This document shows, one piece after another, positions 53,686 through 64,000 of a DNA stretch of 64,000 nucleotides (its first letter is position 1; each line of letters opens with the position of its first letter). The notes beneath the pieces were generated by a model, which did not search any database, was not told the origin of the DNA, and saw only the letters and a list, made by a program, of their open reading frames with translations. The position numbers were made by a program, and so were the translations under genes. This DNA is from Aristolochia californica (taxonomy: Eukaryota; Streptophyta; Magnoliopsida; Piperales; Aristolochiaceae): the NCBI GenBank assembly GCA_029961685.1, contig JARWKL010000001.1, positions 61,236,814 through 61,300,813 on the forward strand, given 5' to 3'.

Positions 53686-54035
53686 GAGGGGTCTTTCCCA
53701 TTGAAAAACACTCGGGAGATTCTTAGCATTCTTTGTTCTTCAAGTGTATAGAGAGAGTTTTTAGCCTTTGGCCTTCAAGAGTGTTTGGCCACCCTTTGTA
53801 ACATTGTCTTCTCAATACAAAGTTGGCTTTTCTCTTTCATATCTTTGGTCTTTCCGTTGTCCTTTTTGTCTTGCAACATCTAGTGTGGAGGTTGGGTGGA
53901 GGATCCGAGGCACAAGGAGGCTGACTAGTTTTTGGGAAGAGCTAGGCCGCACGAGGTAGATATTCCGCTTGGCTAGACGAACTTAATCTAAATCTAACCG
54001 CATGACAACTGGTATTAGAACGTACGTTGCAATCA

Positions 54036-55110
54036 ATGGCTTCCACAAGTGGAGAAGATGCTTCAAGAGGCAAAGAACAAGTAAGTGACATTAACTTTCA
54101 TTTTACAACTCTTGAGCATCATTTGGACAACGTTGAAAATCTTTGTACGAACTGGGAGGAGTTCGTTCGAAGGACGATTGAGGAGCATCAACCAACTCCG
54201 AATTGGCTGAGAGGATTTGAGGAAGATTTCCATTCAGCCATTGTCGTCATGAGGGTGGAGATGGAACAATTGAGGAAGGACGTCAAAGACCTCTCTGGGG
54301 AGTTGCGTGCAAGACTCTCCTTGTACGAACCAGCCTTGGGAAATGGAGGGGTTGTTCACGTACAAACAAAGATCAAGGTGCTTGAGCCAAAGTCTTTCAC
54401 CGGGAAGAGAGACGCGAAGGTCATAGATAATTTTCTATGGCAAGTGGAGTAGTACTTCCATGCTAGCAAGCTCACTAACGAGCAAGCTAAGGTTAGTATT
54501 GCTGCCATGTTCTTATCTGATGATGTTATTCTCTGGTGGAGAAGACGCATGGAGATGAGCAAGAGGGAGAGGACCCGTGCACACTTGGGACGATTTCAAG
54601 AGGGAGTTGAAGAGGCAATTCTTTTTGGAAGATGTCGAGTACCAAAGAAGGAAGGAACTTCGTGCATTGACGCAAAAAGGCACTATTAGAGAGTATGTAC
54701 AATCCTTCACTTCCCTTATGCTTTGTATCTCCATCCAACATGACAGATGAGGATCATCTCTTTTCCTTTCTTGTTGGCTTACGTCCATGGGCTGAGCAAG
54801 AATTGAGAAGATGGGAGGTAAAGACACTAGTTTCAGCTCTATCTACGACTGAAAAGTTACCCGAATATGAGATAAGGAATGATTCGACTAACAAAGTGTC
54901 TAAGAAAAATAACAATGGTAAAACGAATTTTAAGAAGAAGGAGAAAGGAGATAAGAAATCATGGGTAAAGGACACCAAGGCTAGGCTGGAAGAGAAGAAA
55001 AAAGGGGACAAACAGAAAAAAAAAAAGGTCCATTGTTTCATATATGAGGGAGAGAACTATGTGAGGGATTGTCCTAAAAAGAGGTTCCTCAATGCTGCTC
55101 AAACTGAGAC
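54036..55110 (+). pseudogene. Gypsy-2 gag
   Basis: It starts MASTSGEDASRGKEQVSDIN. A helical region and VLEPKSFTGKRDAKVIDNFL follow, then a TAG at 54450, then AAMFLSDDVILWWRRRM and a frame change. SPSNMTDEDHLFSFLVGLRP leads to a Lys-rich stretch and a zinc knuckle degraded to CFIYEGENYVRDCPKK, where the second Cys and the His of CCHC are lost. Confidence 0.87.
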
Positions 55111-55762
55111 GGACAATGGAGGAATTGAGCCTAAGATGGGCTCTCTAACACTTCTCAATGCTCCTGACCATTCAAAGGAGGAGACGGCTGCTCCACTTCC
55201 GGTAAGACCCTTAAGAAAACTTCTTTTTATCTCTCTAACACTTGTTGGACGTACTGTTAAAGCAATGGTGGATATTGGCGCCACCCACAACTTCCTTTCA
55301 GAGGAGGAGGCTAGGCGCCTAAGGATACGAGGAGAGAAAGATGGGAGCAAAATGAAAGCTGTAAATTCAGCTGCTCGTGAAGTCCAAGGCATTGCCAAGA
55401 ATGTCCCAGTGGAGATAGGCAAGTGGGTAGGATTTCTTAATTTTACTATTGTTGGCATGGATGATTTCAATGTGATTTTGGGAATTGAGTTTTTCACGGT
55501 TTGTAAGGCTTTTGTAATGCTGCATGTTGGGGTAGTGGGGATTATGGACGAGCAAAGTCTTTGCACTGTTTCTGAAGTTGACAACAAAGATGTAACAAAA
55601 AAATACTTAATACTATCAACCCTCCAACTTAAGAAAGGTCTTAAGCAGGGCTGTTCTAGTTACATTGCTTCTATTTGTGCAATAGAGCAGGTTGAGGTCA
55701 TGCCTACCCCTAAGGAGATACAAACTGTACTGTATGAGTATAGAGACGTCATGCCTGAATAA
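55111..55762 (+). pseudogene. Gypsy-2 protease
   Basis: VKAMVDIGATHNFLSEEEAR is the aspartic protease site with Ile in place of the usual Thr/Ser after the catalytic Asp. FTIVGMDDFNVILGIEF follows. It is open from the upstream gag frame to a stop after EYRDVMPE. Confidence 0.85.
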
Positions 55763-56990
55763 CTCCCAGTGAGGTTACCACCTAGGAGAGGGGTGGACCA
55801 TCGCATAGAGCTTGAGCCCGGAGCAAGAAAGCTAGCACAAGCACCATACCGGATGCGCCCAAAGAGTTGGATGAACTGCGAAGACAACTCAACGAGATGC
55901 TAGACGCTAGGGCCAAGCAAAGCACCTTATGGGGCCCCTATATTGTTTCAGACTAAGAAGGATGGAAGTATGGGACTATGCATCGATTATAGGGCGTTCA
56001 ACAAGGTAACCATAAAGAACAAGTACCCTATTCCCCTTATTGCATATCTCTTTGATAAGTTGAAAGAGGCGCGAGTTTTCTCCAAACTGGATTTGCGAAG
56101 TGGTTATTACCAAGTTCAGATTGCTGAAGGAGACGAGGGGAAGACTAGTCATGGTTATGCCATTTGGCCTAACCAACGCTTGAGCCCGGAGCAAGAAAGC
56201 CAGCACAAGCACCATACCGGATGCGCCCAAAGAGTTGGACGAATTGCGAAGACAAATCAGCGAGATGCTGGACGTTGGGGCCAAGTAAAACACCTTATGG
56301 GGCCCCTATACTGTTTCAGACTAAGAAGAATGGAAGTATGAGACCGTTCTTTGATTATAGGGCGCTCAACAAGGTAACCATAAAGAAAAAGTACCATATT
56401 CCCCTTATTGCAGATCTCTTTGATAAGTTGAAAGAGGCACGAGTTTTCTCCAAATTGGATTTACGAAGTGGTTATTACCAAGTTCAGATTGCTGAAGGAG
56501 ACAAGGGGAAGACTAGTCATAGTTTGCCCTTTGGCCTAACCAACGCACCTGCAACATTTTGCACTCTCATGAACGAGGTATTTTCCGAATACTTGGACAA
56601 GTTTGTTGTTGTTTATTTGGATGACATCGTAGTGTACAACAAGAGTATGGACGAACACAAGGAACATCTTCGAAAGATGCTCAAGACATTGAGACACAAT
56701 CAGCTGTATGTCAAGGAGGAGAAGTGCTCCTTGGGGTTGCAAGAGGTGCCCTTTCTTGGACATTGGATAGGGGGAGGACGGATATAGATGAACAATAAGA
56801 AGGTGGAGGTTGTGCGTGACTGGTTGATCCCTTCTAAGGTGCGCGAACTTATGAGTTTTCTTGGTCTTGCAAATTATTATAGGAGGTTTATCGAAGGCTT
56901 CTCAGCTATAGCAGCCCCCTTGACCGACCTCCTCACGAAGGACCAAAAGTGGCAATGGACGAACTAATGCCAAAGAGCATTCCAGCGGCT
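55763..56990 (+). pseudogene. Gypsy-2 reverse transcriptase with internal duplication
   Basis: The first partial copy (55811-56178) contains [20 protein letters not shown] and [19 protein letters not shown]. The second (from 56179) repeats it and continues through LPFGLTNAPATFCTLMNEVF, VVYLDDIVVYNKSMDEHKEH and [20 protein letters not shown] is intact. The duplication of about 368 bp breaks the frame, and stops follow. Confidence 0.9.
55811..56546 (+). repeat. 368-bp tandem duplication in Gypsy-2 RT
   Basis: Both units start CTTGAGCCCGGAGCAAGAAA, at 55811 and 56179. The unit ends at TTTGGCCTAACCAACG in both. The copies differ at scattered bases. Confidence 0.9.
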
Positions 56991-57425
56991 GAAAGACACC
57001 ATGGTGGCTGAACCAGTGCTGCACCTTGCTGATTTCAACAAGCCGTTGGAGGTACATATAGACGCCTCAAACTATGCCATTGGAGGTGTACTAGAATAGG
57101 ACACCCAGTCGCTTACGAGAGTAGGAAGCTCAATGAAACTAAGCAACGGTATACTGTACAAGAAAAAGAGATGACGGCGGTAGTACATTGTTTACGTCTT
57201 TGGAGGCACTATCTCTTAGGCTCCAAATTCACTGTAAGAACTGACAACGTCGTATCTAGGTACTTTGTTACACAAAAAAAAGCTCAGTCCAAAGCAAGCT
57301 CGGTGGCAAGATTTCTTGGCTGAGTTTGACTTTCAGATGATGTATAAGGCGGGGAAGGCCAATGGTGCTACAGACGCATTGAGCAGGAAGGTGGATGCAC
57401 TAACTTTTACGAGGAAGAGACCAGC
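56991..57425 (+). pseudogene. Gypsy-2 RNase H
   Basis: FQRLKDTMVAEPVLHLADFN, LEVHIDASNYAIGGVLE with a stop, then frame changes to FDFQMMYKAGKANGATDALS. These are the standard gypsy RNase H blocks, decayed. Confidence 0.83.
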
Positions 57426-57740
57426 CATAATTTGGCACACATGGCACAGTTAGCACCAGCATTTTGCGCGCATGCAGCAGAGGAATAAATGTGTGCGACA
57501 CCTTGCATTCGAGCGGCTGAAACCTCGCATATCACAACAGCCAGCACTTGCTTCACGCACAGCACTTGCGGTGCGGTAGCAGCAGAACATGAAGAGGCGT
57601 GCGTGTAGGCACAGGAGACATGCGCTTTGCGCAAGGCGCGTGTGCGTACATGAAGGACCATCTTGGCGTAGAAATAGAAAATGCGACTTTGCGGTTACGA
57701 GTCTTAGTAGCAATTACACAGGTCAGTGTTTCATTGCTAG
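57426..57740. other. GC-rich linker of unknown origin between RNase H and integrase
   Basis: About 300 bp rich in GCGC and CAGC, with no resemblance to the usual short RNase H-integrase linker. It may be an insertion or a rearranged piece of the LTR minisatellite type. Confidence 0.4.
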
Positions 57741-58860
57741 ACAGGATTTACACTAGACTTCGCCAAGACGCACATGCTTACAACATTGTGCAAGCTACAG
57801 CCTTGGGCGAGACGCGAATATTCTGGCTTGACTACGAATTGCTCAAGACCAAAGGTAATCGACTTTATGTGCCAAAGTATGATAACCTACGGCGTGACCT
57901 CTTGAGGGAATGCCATGATACCTAGTGGGCAGAACATCCATGTCAAAGAAGGACGTTGGCCTTACTGTCTGGTCAGTATTATTGGTCAGACATGGAGAAC
58001 GATGTGGAAGAGTTTGTGCGCATGTGTCTTATCTATCAACAAGATAAGATCGAACAACACAAACTTAAGGGTTTGCTACATCCCTTACCTATTCCAAAGC
58101 GGCCGTGGGAGTCTGTTTCAATGGACTTCATCTCTGGATTATGTAAGAAAGATGGGTTGGCGTTTATCATGGTGGTGGTAGACAAATTTATGAAGTATGG
58201 TACATTCATAGCAGTGCCAAGTGATTGTACAACAGACAGAGCCTAAGAGCATTCATGACACATGTGGTGGAGCACTGGGGCTTGCCCACAATGATCATCA
58301 GTGATCGTGACCCCGGATTCACAGGGAAATTCTGGACTGAGTTATTCAAAATATTGGGAACATCTCTAAATTTTTCCACTAGTTTTCATCCTCAAAGTGA
58401 CGGCCAAACAGAGTGGGTAAATGTTTTGTTAGAACAATTCATCAGCTGGCGAAGAGGTGGAAAGAGAAAATGGAGCTGGCATGGGTCTTATTGTATAACG
58501 TAGTAAAAAAGATGAAGAAACATGCTAGTTTGAAGAGGAGGGCGTCTTCTTTCAATGTAGGTGATCAAGTCCTCAAACTCAGACCTGAACAATTTCGTCA
58601 CCTAAGAAGCAAGAAAAAAGGTCTTTTAAAGAAATATGAAGGCATCTTTCCTATCATTGAATGTGTGGGCAACCTCGCCTACAAATTGCAGCTGCCGGAA
58701 AGGTTTAAGTTCTACAATTATTTTCATGTATCAAACCTTAAACCTTATTTTGAAGACCCGGACCTGGATAGAATAGTTGACCCAAGAGCTCCAATGGATG
58801 TATCAACTACTTTTGTAACCAAAGTAGAGTATATTATTGTAGACCGACAGGAACGCCAAA
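57741..58860 (+). pseudogene. Gypsy-2 integrase
   Basis: NRLYVPKYDNLRRDLLRECH, then MCLIYQQDK where CxxC is damaged, SMDFISGLCKKDGLAFIMVV, TMIISDRDPGFTGKFWTELF and FHPQSDGQTE. The D, D and E positions are recognisable. A stop (TAA after TTDRA) and a deletion after QLAKRW remove part of the core. KKYEGIFPIIECVGNLAYKL follows. Confidence 0.88.
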
Positions 58861-58990
58861 GGGGCAAGCCCTAGAGGTCACAATACTTGGTAAAGTGGCA
58901 AGGTCAACCGGAAAGCGAGGCAACATGGCAAGATGCTGCCGAGTTGTGGCAGTTTGCAAAGGAGGTGGCCGACTATTGCCAGGGGACGCA
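58861..58990 (+). pseudogene. Gypsy-2 chromodomain
   Basis: After a TAG, SQYLVKWQGQPESEATWQDA and AELWQFAKEVADYC give the YLVKW......ATW chromodomain pattern. Confidence 0.82.
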
Positions 58991-59023
58991 GATAAGGGCG
59001 TCTGCCTTATGGCGGTGGGAGTA

Positions 59024-59860
59024 TGTGACGGAGGATGAAGCCATGGTGTAGCCAGACACCAAGGCCGAAGACTGCAAGTTCAGTGCATAACAATAGCAAT
59101 GACGACCAAGGCCAAGTGCAATGGCACAACCCAGAGGGGCACACACATATGGCCGGCTCGATAGCAGTTGCAGAGGAAGAAGACATACATGAGCTTGCCA
59201 GACAAATGCCCAAGCCGCAAGACGTGCAACGACCCCAGAACCTAGCAAACAGGTGCGCAAGTGGGTTGAAATGGGGTTACATGCGACCAGGACTCCAGGC
59301 GCATCCGCATGCGCGCAAAGCGGGGTTGCAACTAGGCGCATCCTGAGGCGCGCGAAGCAGGGTTGGACATTCAAAGGTGCCCCCGCGACCAGGGCGCCTC
59401 CGACACAAGAATTCAAACTTTTAGGAACTGGCGGGTTTTTGGGCGTCTTTAGATATTTCTAAGGGCCAGGGACTGAAGTTGGTTGGTTTCTGAGTATTTT
59501 TAGGGCCTTCTAAAGGCCAGGGGAGGAGGATATAAATAGAGGGACCTCTCCCATTGAAAAACACTCGGGATATTTTTAGCATTTTCTGCTTTTCAATTGT
59601 ATAGAGAGAGTTTTTAGCCTTTGGCCTTCAAGAGTGTTTGGCCACCCTTTGTAACATTGTCTTCTCAATACAAAGTTGGTTTTTCTCTTCTATATCTTTG
59701 GTCTTTCCGTTGTCCTTTTTGTCTTGCAACATCTAGTGTGGAGGTTGGGTGGATGATTTGAGGCACAAGAAGGCTGACTAGTTTTTGGGAAGAGCTAGGC
59801 CGCACGAGGTAGATATTCCGCTTGGCTAGATGGACTTAGTCTAAATCTAACCGCGTGACA
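59024..59860 (+). repeat. Gypsy-2 3' LTR
   Basis: 837 bp, TGTGACGG to GCGTGACA, followed by ATGAG. Confidence 0.93.
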
Positions 59861-59865
59861 ATGAG

Positions 59866-60239
59866 GCTGAAAAATTATTGTTATAAAAATATTTTTAATT
59901 GCATAAGTTACTACTATAAAAGCCCCACCCCTCAGTGTGGGTAATCTTTAGGATCAACATAAAGAAAAAAGAGTTTAGATTTTTACCTTGAGAAAGCTTG
60001 TTCATGGTTGAAGACCATTGCTTTGATGTCTTTTTATAAGCAACAAGTATTCGATCCATCTGGAAAAAAGGGAACCGATGAGTGTTGAAGCGTTAAACTT
60101 CCCCTAAGAACCGTAAAAATCATAAGACACCGTCCAAAATTATTTTACGATACCAACAAACAATCATCATGCTTTTTTATTTTTAACCTATTAAATTGAA
60201 ACTAACAAGTTTTGTGGCCAGATGAGCTCGACTGTTTGG
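59866..60239. other. Unassigned intergenic sequence
   Basis: AT-rich. No gene or element recognised. Confidence 0.5.
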
Positions 60240-60890
60240 AACTTCTATGACAATTACAAGATTACTCTGAATAGAAATATAGTAAGAACTTGCAGTTTAC
60301 TTCATCAAATGCCTTCTCCAAGCCTAATTTGATTATCAAGCCAAATAGTCCCTTGCTGCCTTGAGAATCCACTAGCTCATTTGCACAAGTTGGAATTGGT
60401 AATTTCCATAGAAGCTTGTGACAATGCTCACTAATAACATAGGGCAAAGCTCTGCTCGATCTAGTGGTCAGGACCTTGGCTAAGAGCTTATATCTATTGG
60501 ACCAATGGGTTGAAGTTCAAATGGGGTTGCTACACCATCTATCTTAGGGATCGAAGCTCTAAAAGAGGCTCCCATACTTTATGTTGTGAGACACAATTTA
60601 TATGGGGATAGATTACAAGATTATCCTGAACAAAAATAGTAAGAACTTGCAATTTACTTTGTCAAATGCCTTCTCCATGTGTAATTTGATTACCAAGTCG
60701 AATTGTTCCCTTTTGCCTTGAGAGTTCGCTAGCTCATGTGTACAAGTTTGCAATCGGTAATCTCCATAAAGCTTGTAACAATGCAAACTGATAACAAAGG
60801 GCAAAGTTGTCATCAATCTTGTGGTCGAGACCTTGGCTAAGAGCTTATATGTGCTAGAAAAATGGGTCGAAGTTTTGATGGGGCTTTTAC
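60240..60890 (-). pseudogene. Two tandem LINE RT relics
   Basis: Two diverged copies about 355 bp apart (from 60240 and from 60595) each encode on the minus strand an ANEL..SQG, then KL..EKAF.VNCKFLL stretch. This matches the LINE RT motif KLD.EKAYD.VNW.FL. Both are decayed. Confidence 0.72.
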
Positions 60891-61143
60891 ACCATCTCTA
60901 TCTCCCATATATGTTATCAGACCCAAGTGGAAGAATTCTTCAAACAACTCTCATTACATCATGTTTATTTTTGTTTTGTGAAAACTACTTGTTACCTTAT
61001 TTTGTAGGAATTTTCACCCTATAATATAGAAGGGTGCTTTGTCCTTAGGCCTTGACTTATGCAAGGCAATTAATTTCATATTGTAGCAGTTGGGGTTAAG
61101 TAATAGAATCTAATGGTAGGGTTGTCTCTATAATTTTGTTAGT

Positions 61144-61269
61144 ATTGTGTCCTCTTCTGCTGCGGATTATCTAGAACGCCCTTTCAATACTGAAGAAATT
61201 GATTTGGCCCCTCTTGGCCTTCCTAAGGACAAATCCCCTGGTCCAAAGGGTTTCAATGGTGAGTTCTAG
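61144..61269 (+). pseudogene. LINE RT N-terminal relic
   Basis: SSAADYLERPFNTEEIDLAP, then LPKDKSPGPKGFNGEF and a stop. This is the SPGPDGF motif of non-LTR RT, opposite in strand to 60240-60890. Confidence 0.72.
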
Positions 61270-62480
61270 TGTAGTAAAAAATTATGTACATGCATTTGTT
61301 AAAAAATGATGAATACCTTATAATTCTCTCGACTACACTTTAGAAACTAGTCTTCATTATATAAGTATGTTTTATTAGTAAACTAGCCAATTGAATCGGA
61401 TGTAATCTGACTTGATCCCTTACTTAACAAGTCTTAGCTCATTTGGATCAAACTGAGTTGACCAATTCTGGTTTAATCATTTCCTAAACCAACCCCAATT
61501 CTGGTTTATTCTTTTGTTGACCTTCTACTTTGACATCCTTATTTACATAGTATCTTTTGTGCTAGAGAAATTGATCTTATACTTTAATATTTTATGTTGA
61601 TAGGTCATTTGCATAATTATTAAAATTAGGGGGAGTTTCAAAAATCCAAGTTCTTAAATATTTTAAGTTTGAAATTAACTTAAGATTTACACTGAGCCTA
61701 TATCACAACAAAAAACAGGTTTTGCCATTAAAAAAATCAGACAGTAAATTTAATTTTGGTGGAAGAAACACCACTTCTAGAATTTGCTGGGAGAATTTAG
61801 GGTTTAGAGTTTGGGGCTTTAGGAGGTTTTGGGGGTTTATGGTTTTGGTTTTAGGGGTTTGGGTAATTGGGGGGTTGGGGGTTGAAGATTTTTTCGGGGT
61901 TTAGGGGTTTAGTGGGGGTGTAGGGTTTAAATAAATACGAAAAAAGGACCTCATAATTATAGAGTCATGAACTCTAAAAATTGGGGTACTCTAGGCATTC
62001 TTCTTTTTTGGGTGCAGGCTTAGGCCATCCGGATTGGATTTCCCATGCCGATAAAAGGATTTTAAAAAATTCGAAAAGGGTTAAAAAAGCTACAATTAAC
62101 TAAAGATATTATGGATTGTGAAACATAAAACGTTGTTATATTTCATTTTGTGGAGAATGGATTAAGATAAAAAAATAGGGGTATTTTGGTACTTCTCAAG
62201 AAATAATTTTCAGAAACATAAAAACGAATATAGATATTAAAGTTAATCTTTTGGGAAACGGGCAATTCGATTTCCGAGGCATGGAGCGCTCTTCCTTTTC
62301 TTTGGATTTCGAGGCATCTCATTGAACCCCGAATGGCAGGTGAGTTGGGTGTAGGGTTTAAAGAGGATCGGGTAGGAGAAGACTGTAGGGTATTCGAGTC
62401 TCCCACTCGCATCTCGTTCCCCATTCTTTCCCGCTTCACGGTTCGCCCCGCTCACCTCACCCATTTCGACTTCCCGGCCG
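61270..62480. other. Intergenic region and likely upstream region of the next gene
   Basis: AT-rich to about 61790. Then 61795-61935 is full of degenerate TTTAGGG-type units (GGGTTTAGAG, TTTAGGGGTTTGGG). A TAGGGTTT telo-box-like motif lies at 62353, about 130 bp before the candidate start codon at 62481. Confidence 0.45.
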
Positions 62481-63829
62481 ATGGCTAGCCCTGTAGCCTC
62501 GCCTCGCTTCATTCCCTTCTGCCTCTCCTCGCTGTCGTCCTCTTCTTCTTCCTCTTCCTCGCCGTCACCACTCTTGCCACGCCTCATCCTTCTTTTTTCC
62601 CTCTTCCTCATCTCCGGTGACGCAGTCACCCTCTGGTTGCCATTCCACCGCGAGGTACGAAAGTCTGGCTTTGTTTTTTTTTTTTTTTGCTTATTCTTCT
62701 TAAATTTTTGATTAATTTAGTCATGGAGTGCACTTTTATTTTTATTTACATTTTGAATAGAGTCTCCCTGGCTTTCTGGTTTAGGCTTTCAGTTTTTAAA
62801 ATACTGTAAAGCGATGTCTGTATTCCTCCCGCTGTGTGCAGGAAGAAGATCGCTGTGATGGTTTCTTATTGTTAGTTTTAGGGTAAAAGGTGTCCTATGA
62901 GACAGATCCTTGCTCTTCTCCTGAAACTCTTGGCTTTCTGAACTATGTCAGTGCACACAGCATGGCTGTTTCTAGGTTCCAGCTATTTCACCTGCTTGAA
63001 TTCTACCTTTGCAATCTGGCCGTGCCTTGTGCACTAACAGACCTTGTTCCTCATTTATTTCTATTATATCCGTCTTTTGGCCCTCCAAAAAACCCAAATT
63101 AGTCTTTTTGCCCTATGTCTTATGAACTTATCATCTTGTATTGCCATATGCTCCAACACGTAATCCTTGAATTTCCTTGTCAACATTTGTGCTGTTTGCA
63201 TCTACTCCCTTGTTTTCTTTTCTTGTTTGGTGTCAGTCACACAGTGTTTCCAGCATTAAAATTTAATTTTTCCAACTATTAAAAAGTTTTTTTTTTTTTC
63301 AAAATCTCCCGTTTGGAAGACTTTGATGAAACACCTTGCTCGAGTACTGTGCTTTTTTCTACCTTCTACTCACCATTGATGTTTAATCACTCTGGTGTGC
63401 TGTAATTTTGGCAGTCTCCTATCCTCTTGTCCTTGATTTTCTTCCAAATCCGTTCCAAAGTTCGCCACTTGTGTCCTACAACTTCCACTTATACATGGAA
63501 ATTTTTGGGAACATCTAGAATGTCTGTTTGAAAGTGTTCATCCAGGTTCATATTCTACTGGGAAATGAGTCAAACTCCTTCTCAAGAACAAACTTCGAGA
63601 AGCAAATAATCTTTAACCCTAGCAAATCCAAGAAGTAAATTACCTCTACTTACCTACTTTAATCATATTTTAATGCTTTGGCATTATCTTTTTGTTGTTG
63701 CAGGTTACTGTGTTCAAACAGTTAGGTGCTACCTATTCTCCCCTTGATCTGGTCTCTTTCTGGAACTTGTTACCTCAGACCAATCTAGATTTAGCTGCAG
63801 TATCATTTGATACTCTATTGACAACTTAA
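62481..63829 (+). CDS. Probable start of an unidentified gene with a signal peptide (two exons proposed)
   Basis: Exon 1 (62481-62654) encodes MASPVASPRFIPFCLSSL, a serine run, then a hydrophobic segment LLPRLILLFSLFLISGDAV and TLWLPFHRE, ending at GAG|GTACGA. This looks like an N-terminal signal peptide or anchor. A proposed exon 2 from 63704, after TTGTTGCAG, continues in phase 0 as VTVFKQLGATYSPLDLVSFW and NLLPQTNLDL, with a stop at 63829. If that stop is intronic, the gene continues beyond the window. The protein is not recognised. The start is the first ATG after a C-rich leader. The frame at 62890-63102 lies in the intron and is not included. Confidence 0.5.
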
Positions 63830-63962
63830 CTTTTACTAGTTGCTTGATTTATGATCTGACTATGAACTCATATAGTGGATTCTATCTTCAACTAATGGAG
63901 TTTTATTGTATTTTTTATTTTTAAAAAAGATTTAGAAATTCTTATAGACTGATATACCATAT

Positions 63963-64000
63963 TTTTAGGGTTTAAGGGTTTAAGGGTTTAGGGCTTAAGG
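63963..64000 (+). repeat. Interstitial telomere-like repeats
   Basis: TTTTTAGGGTTTAAGGG, then TTTAAGGGTTTAGGGC: about five degenerate TTTAGGG units running off the window end. Confidence 0.75.

Larger units (their letters stand above)
53074..54007 (+). repeat. Gypsy-2 5' LTR
   Basis: 934 bp. It is longer than the 3' LTR mainly because of extra copies of a GC-rich repeat at 53330-53560. Confidence 0.93.
53074..59860 (+). mobile_element. Gypsy-2: chromodomain Ty3/gypsy retrotransposon
   Basis: A complete but decayed 6.8-kb element. LTRs at 53074-54007 (934 bp) and 59024-59860 (837 bp) run TG.GACGGAGGATG to CGTGACA, and the target duplication is perfect ATGAG (53069-53073 and 59861-59865). A primer-binding-like TGGTATTAGAAC begins at 54010 and a GGCGGTGGGAGTA purine stretch precedes the 3' LTR. 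The order is gag, protease, RT, RNase H, integrase, chromodomain. It is a different lineage from Gypsy-1: its LTRs and gag do not resemble it. It lies outside DET1. Confidence 0.94.

Noticed and set aside
53074..59860. Endogenous pararetrovirus (caulimovirid) origin for the Gypsy-2 pol
   Set aside because: Long LTRs, a 5-bp target duplication, an integrase and a chromodomain identify it as a Ty3/gypsy retrotransposon. No movement protein is seen.
61722..61904. 60-codon frame rich in Gly and Val
   Set aside because: It is a translation of the degenerate telomere-like repeat.
62143..62629. Minus-strand frames opposite the candidate gene start
   Set aside because: They mirror the C- and CT-rich leader and the serine-coding repeat of the plus strand.
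62890..63102. 70-codon frame downstream of the candidate signal-peptide exon
   Set aside because: It lies between good donor and acceptor sites at 62654 and 63704 and has no resemblance to a known domain, so it is more likely intron.

Overview
The window is plant (angiosperm) nuclear DNA. It holds a large internal and 3' portion of one host gene, DET1 (DE-ETIOLATED1), on the + strand. Nine DET1 exons lie between 6147 and 49714. They are all open and in phase and end in a TGA stop, giving about 363 C-terminal residues. The N-terminal third of the protein must lie upstream of the window. The species cannot be fixed from the sequence.

The exons are tiny (57-229 bp) and four of the introns are very large: intron a (6376-29343, about 23.0 kb), b (29503-37968, 8.5 kb), d (38842-44961, 6.1 kb) and h (45656-49577, 3.9 kb). 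Introns e, f and g are only 77-97 bp. The large introns are filled with retrotransposons, many nested in one another.

Layout: 1-6146 is upstream DET1 intron with a LINE tail, a non-autonomous LTR element (family A, 1527-4369) and a three-LTR TRIM (5274-5792). Intron a holds a chromodomain Ty3/gypsy element (Gypsy-1, 6862-17352, antisense) carrying two TRIMs and another LTR element (10612-14816). The internal region of that last element contains pieces of three host genes: beta-galactosidase, a TBC/Rab-GAP-like gene and poly(A)-binding protein. Next comes a near full-length L1-type LINE (LINE-M, antisense, 17601-29039) split by a TRIM/family-A composite (20396-22027) and by a second LINE (LINE-P, sense, 22930-26327). 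Intron b holds a LINE tail, a gypsy relic split by family-A element A2 (30792-34113, itself carrying a TRIM), and LINE fragments. Introns d and h hold LINE and Ty1/copia relics.

Downstream of DET1 (49715-53073) are LTR debris and some exon-like segments I cannot name. A second chromodomain gypsy element (Gypsy-2, 53074-59860) has intact 5-bp target duplications but a decayed coding region. LINE RT relics follow, and then the probable first exons of another gene from 62481. Telomere-like TTTAGGG-type repeats touch the right edge.

All transposon reading frames I checked carry stops, frameshifts or internal duplications, so none looks autonomous. Boundaries given with TG...CA ends and target-site duplications were read directly from the bases. 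Family names for the host fragments rest on recognition of protein motifs, without any database search.
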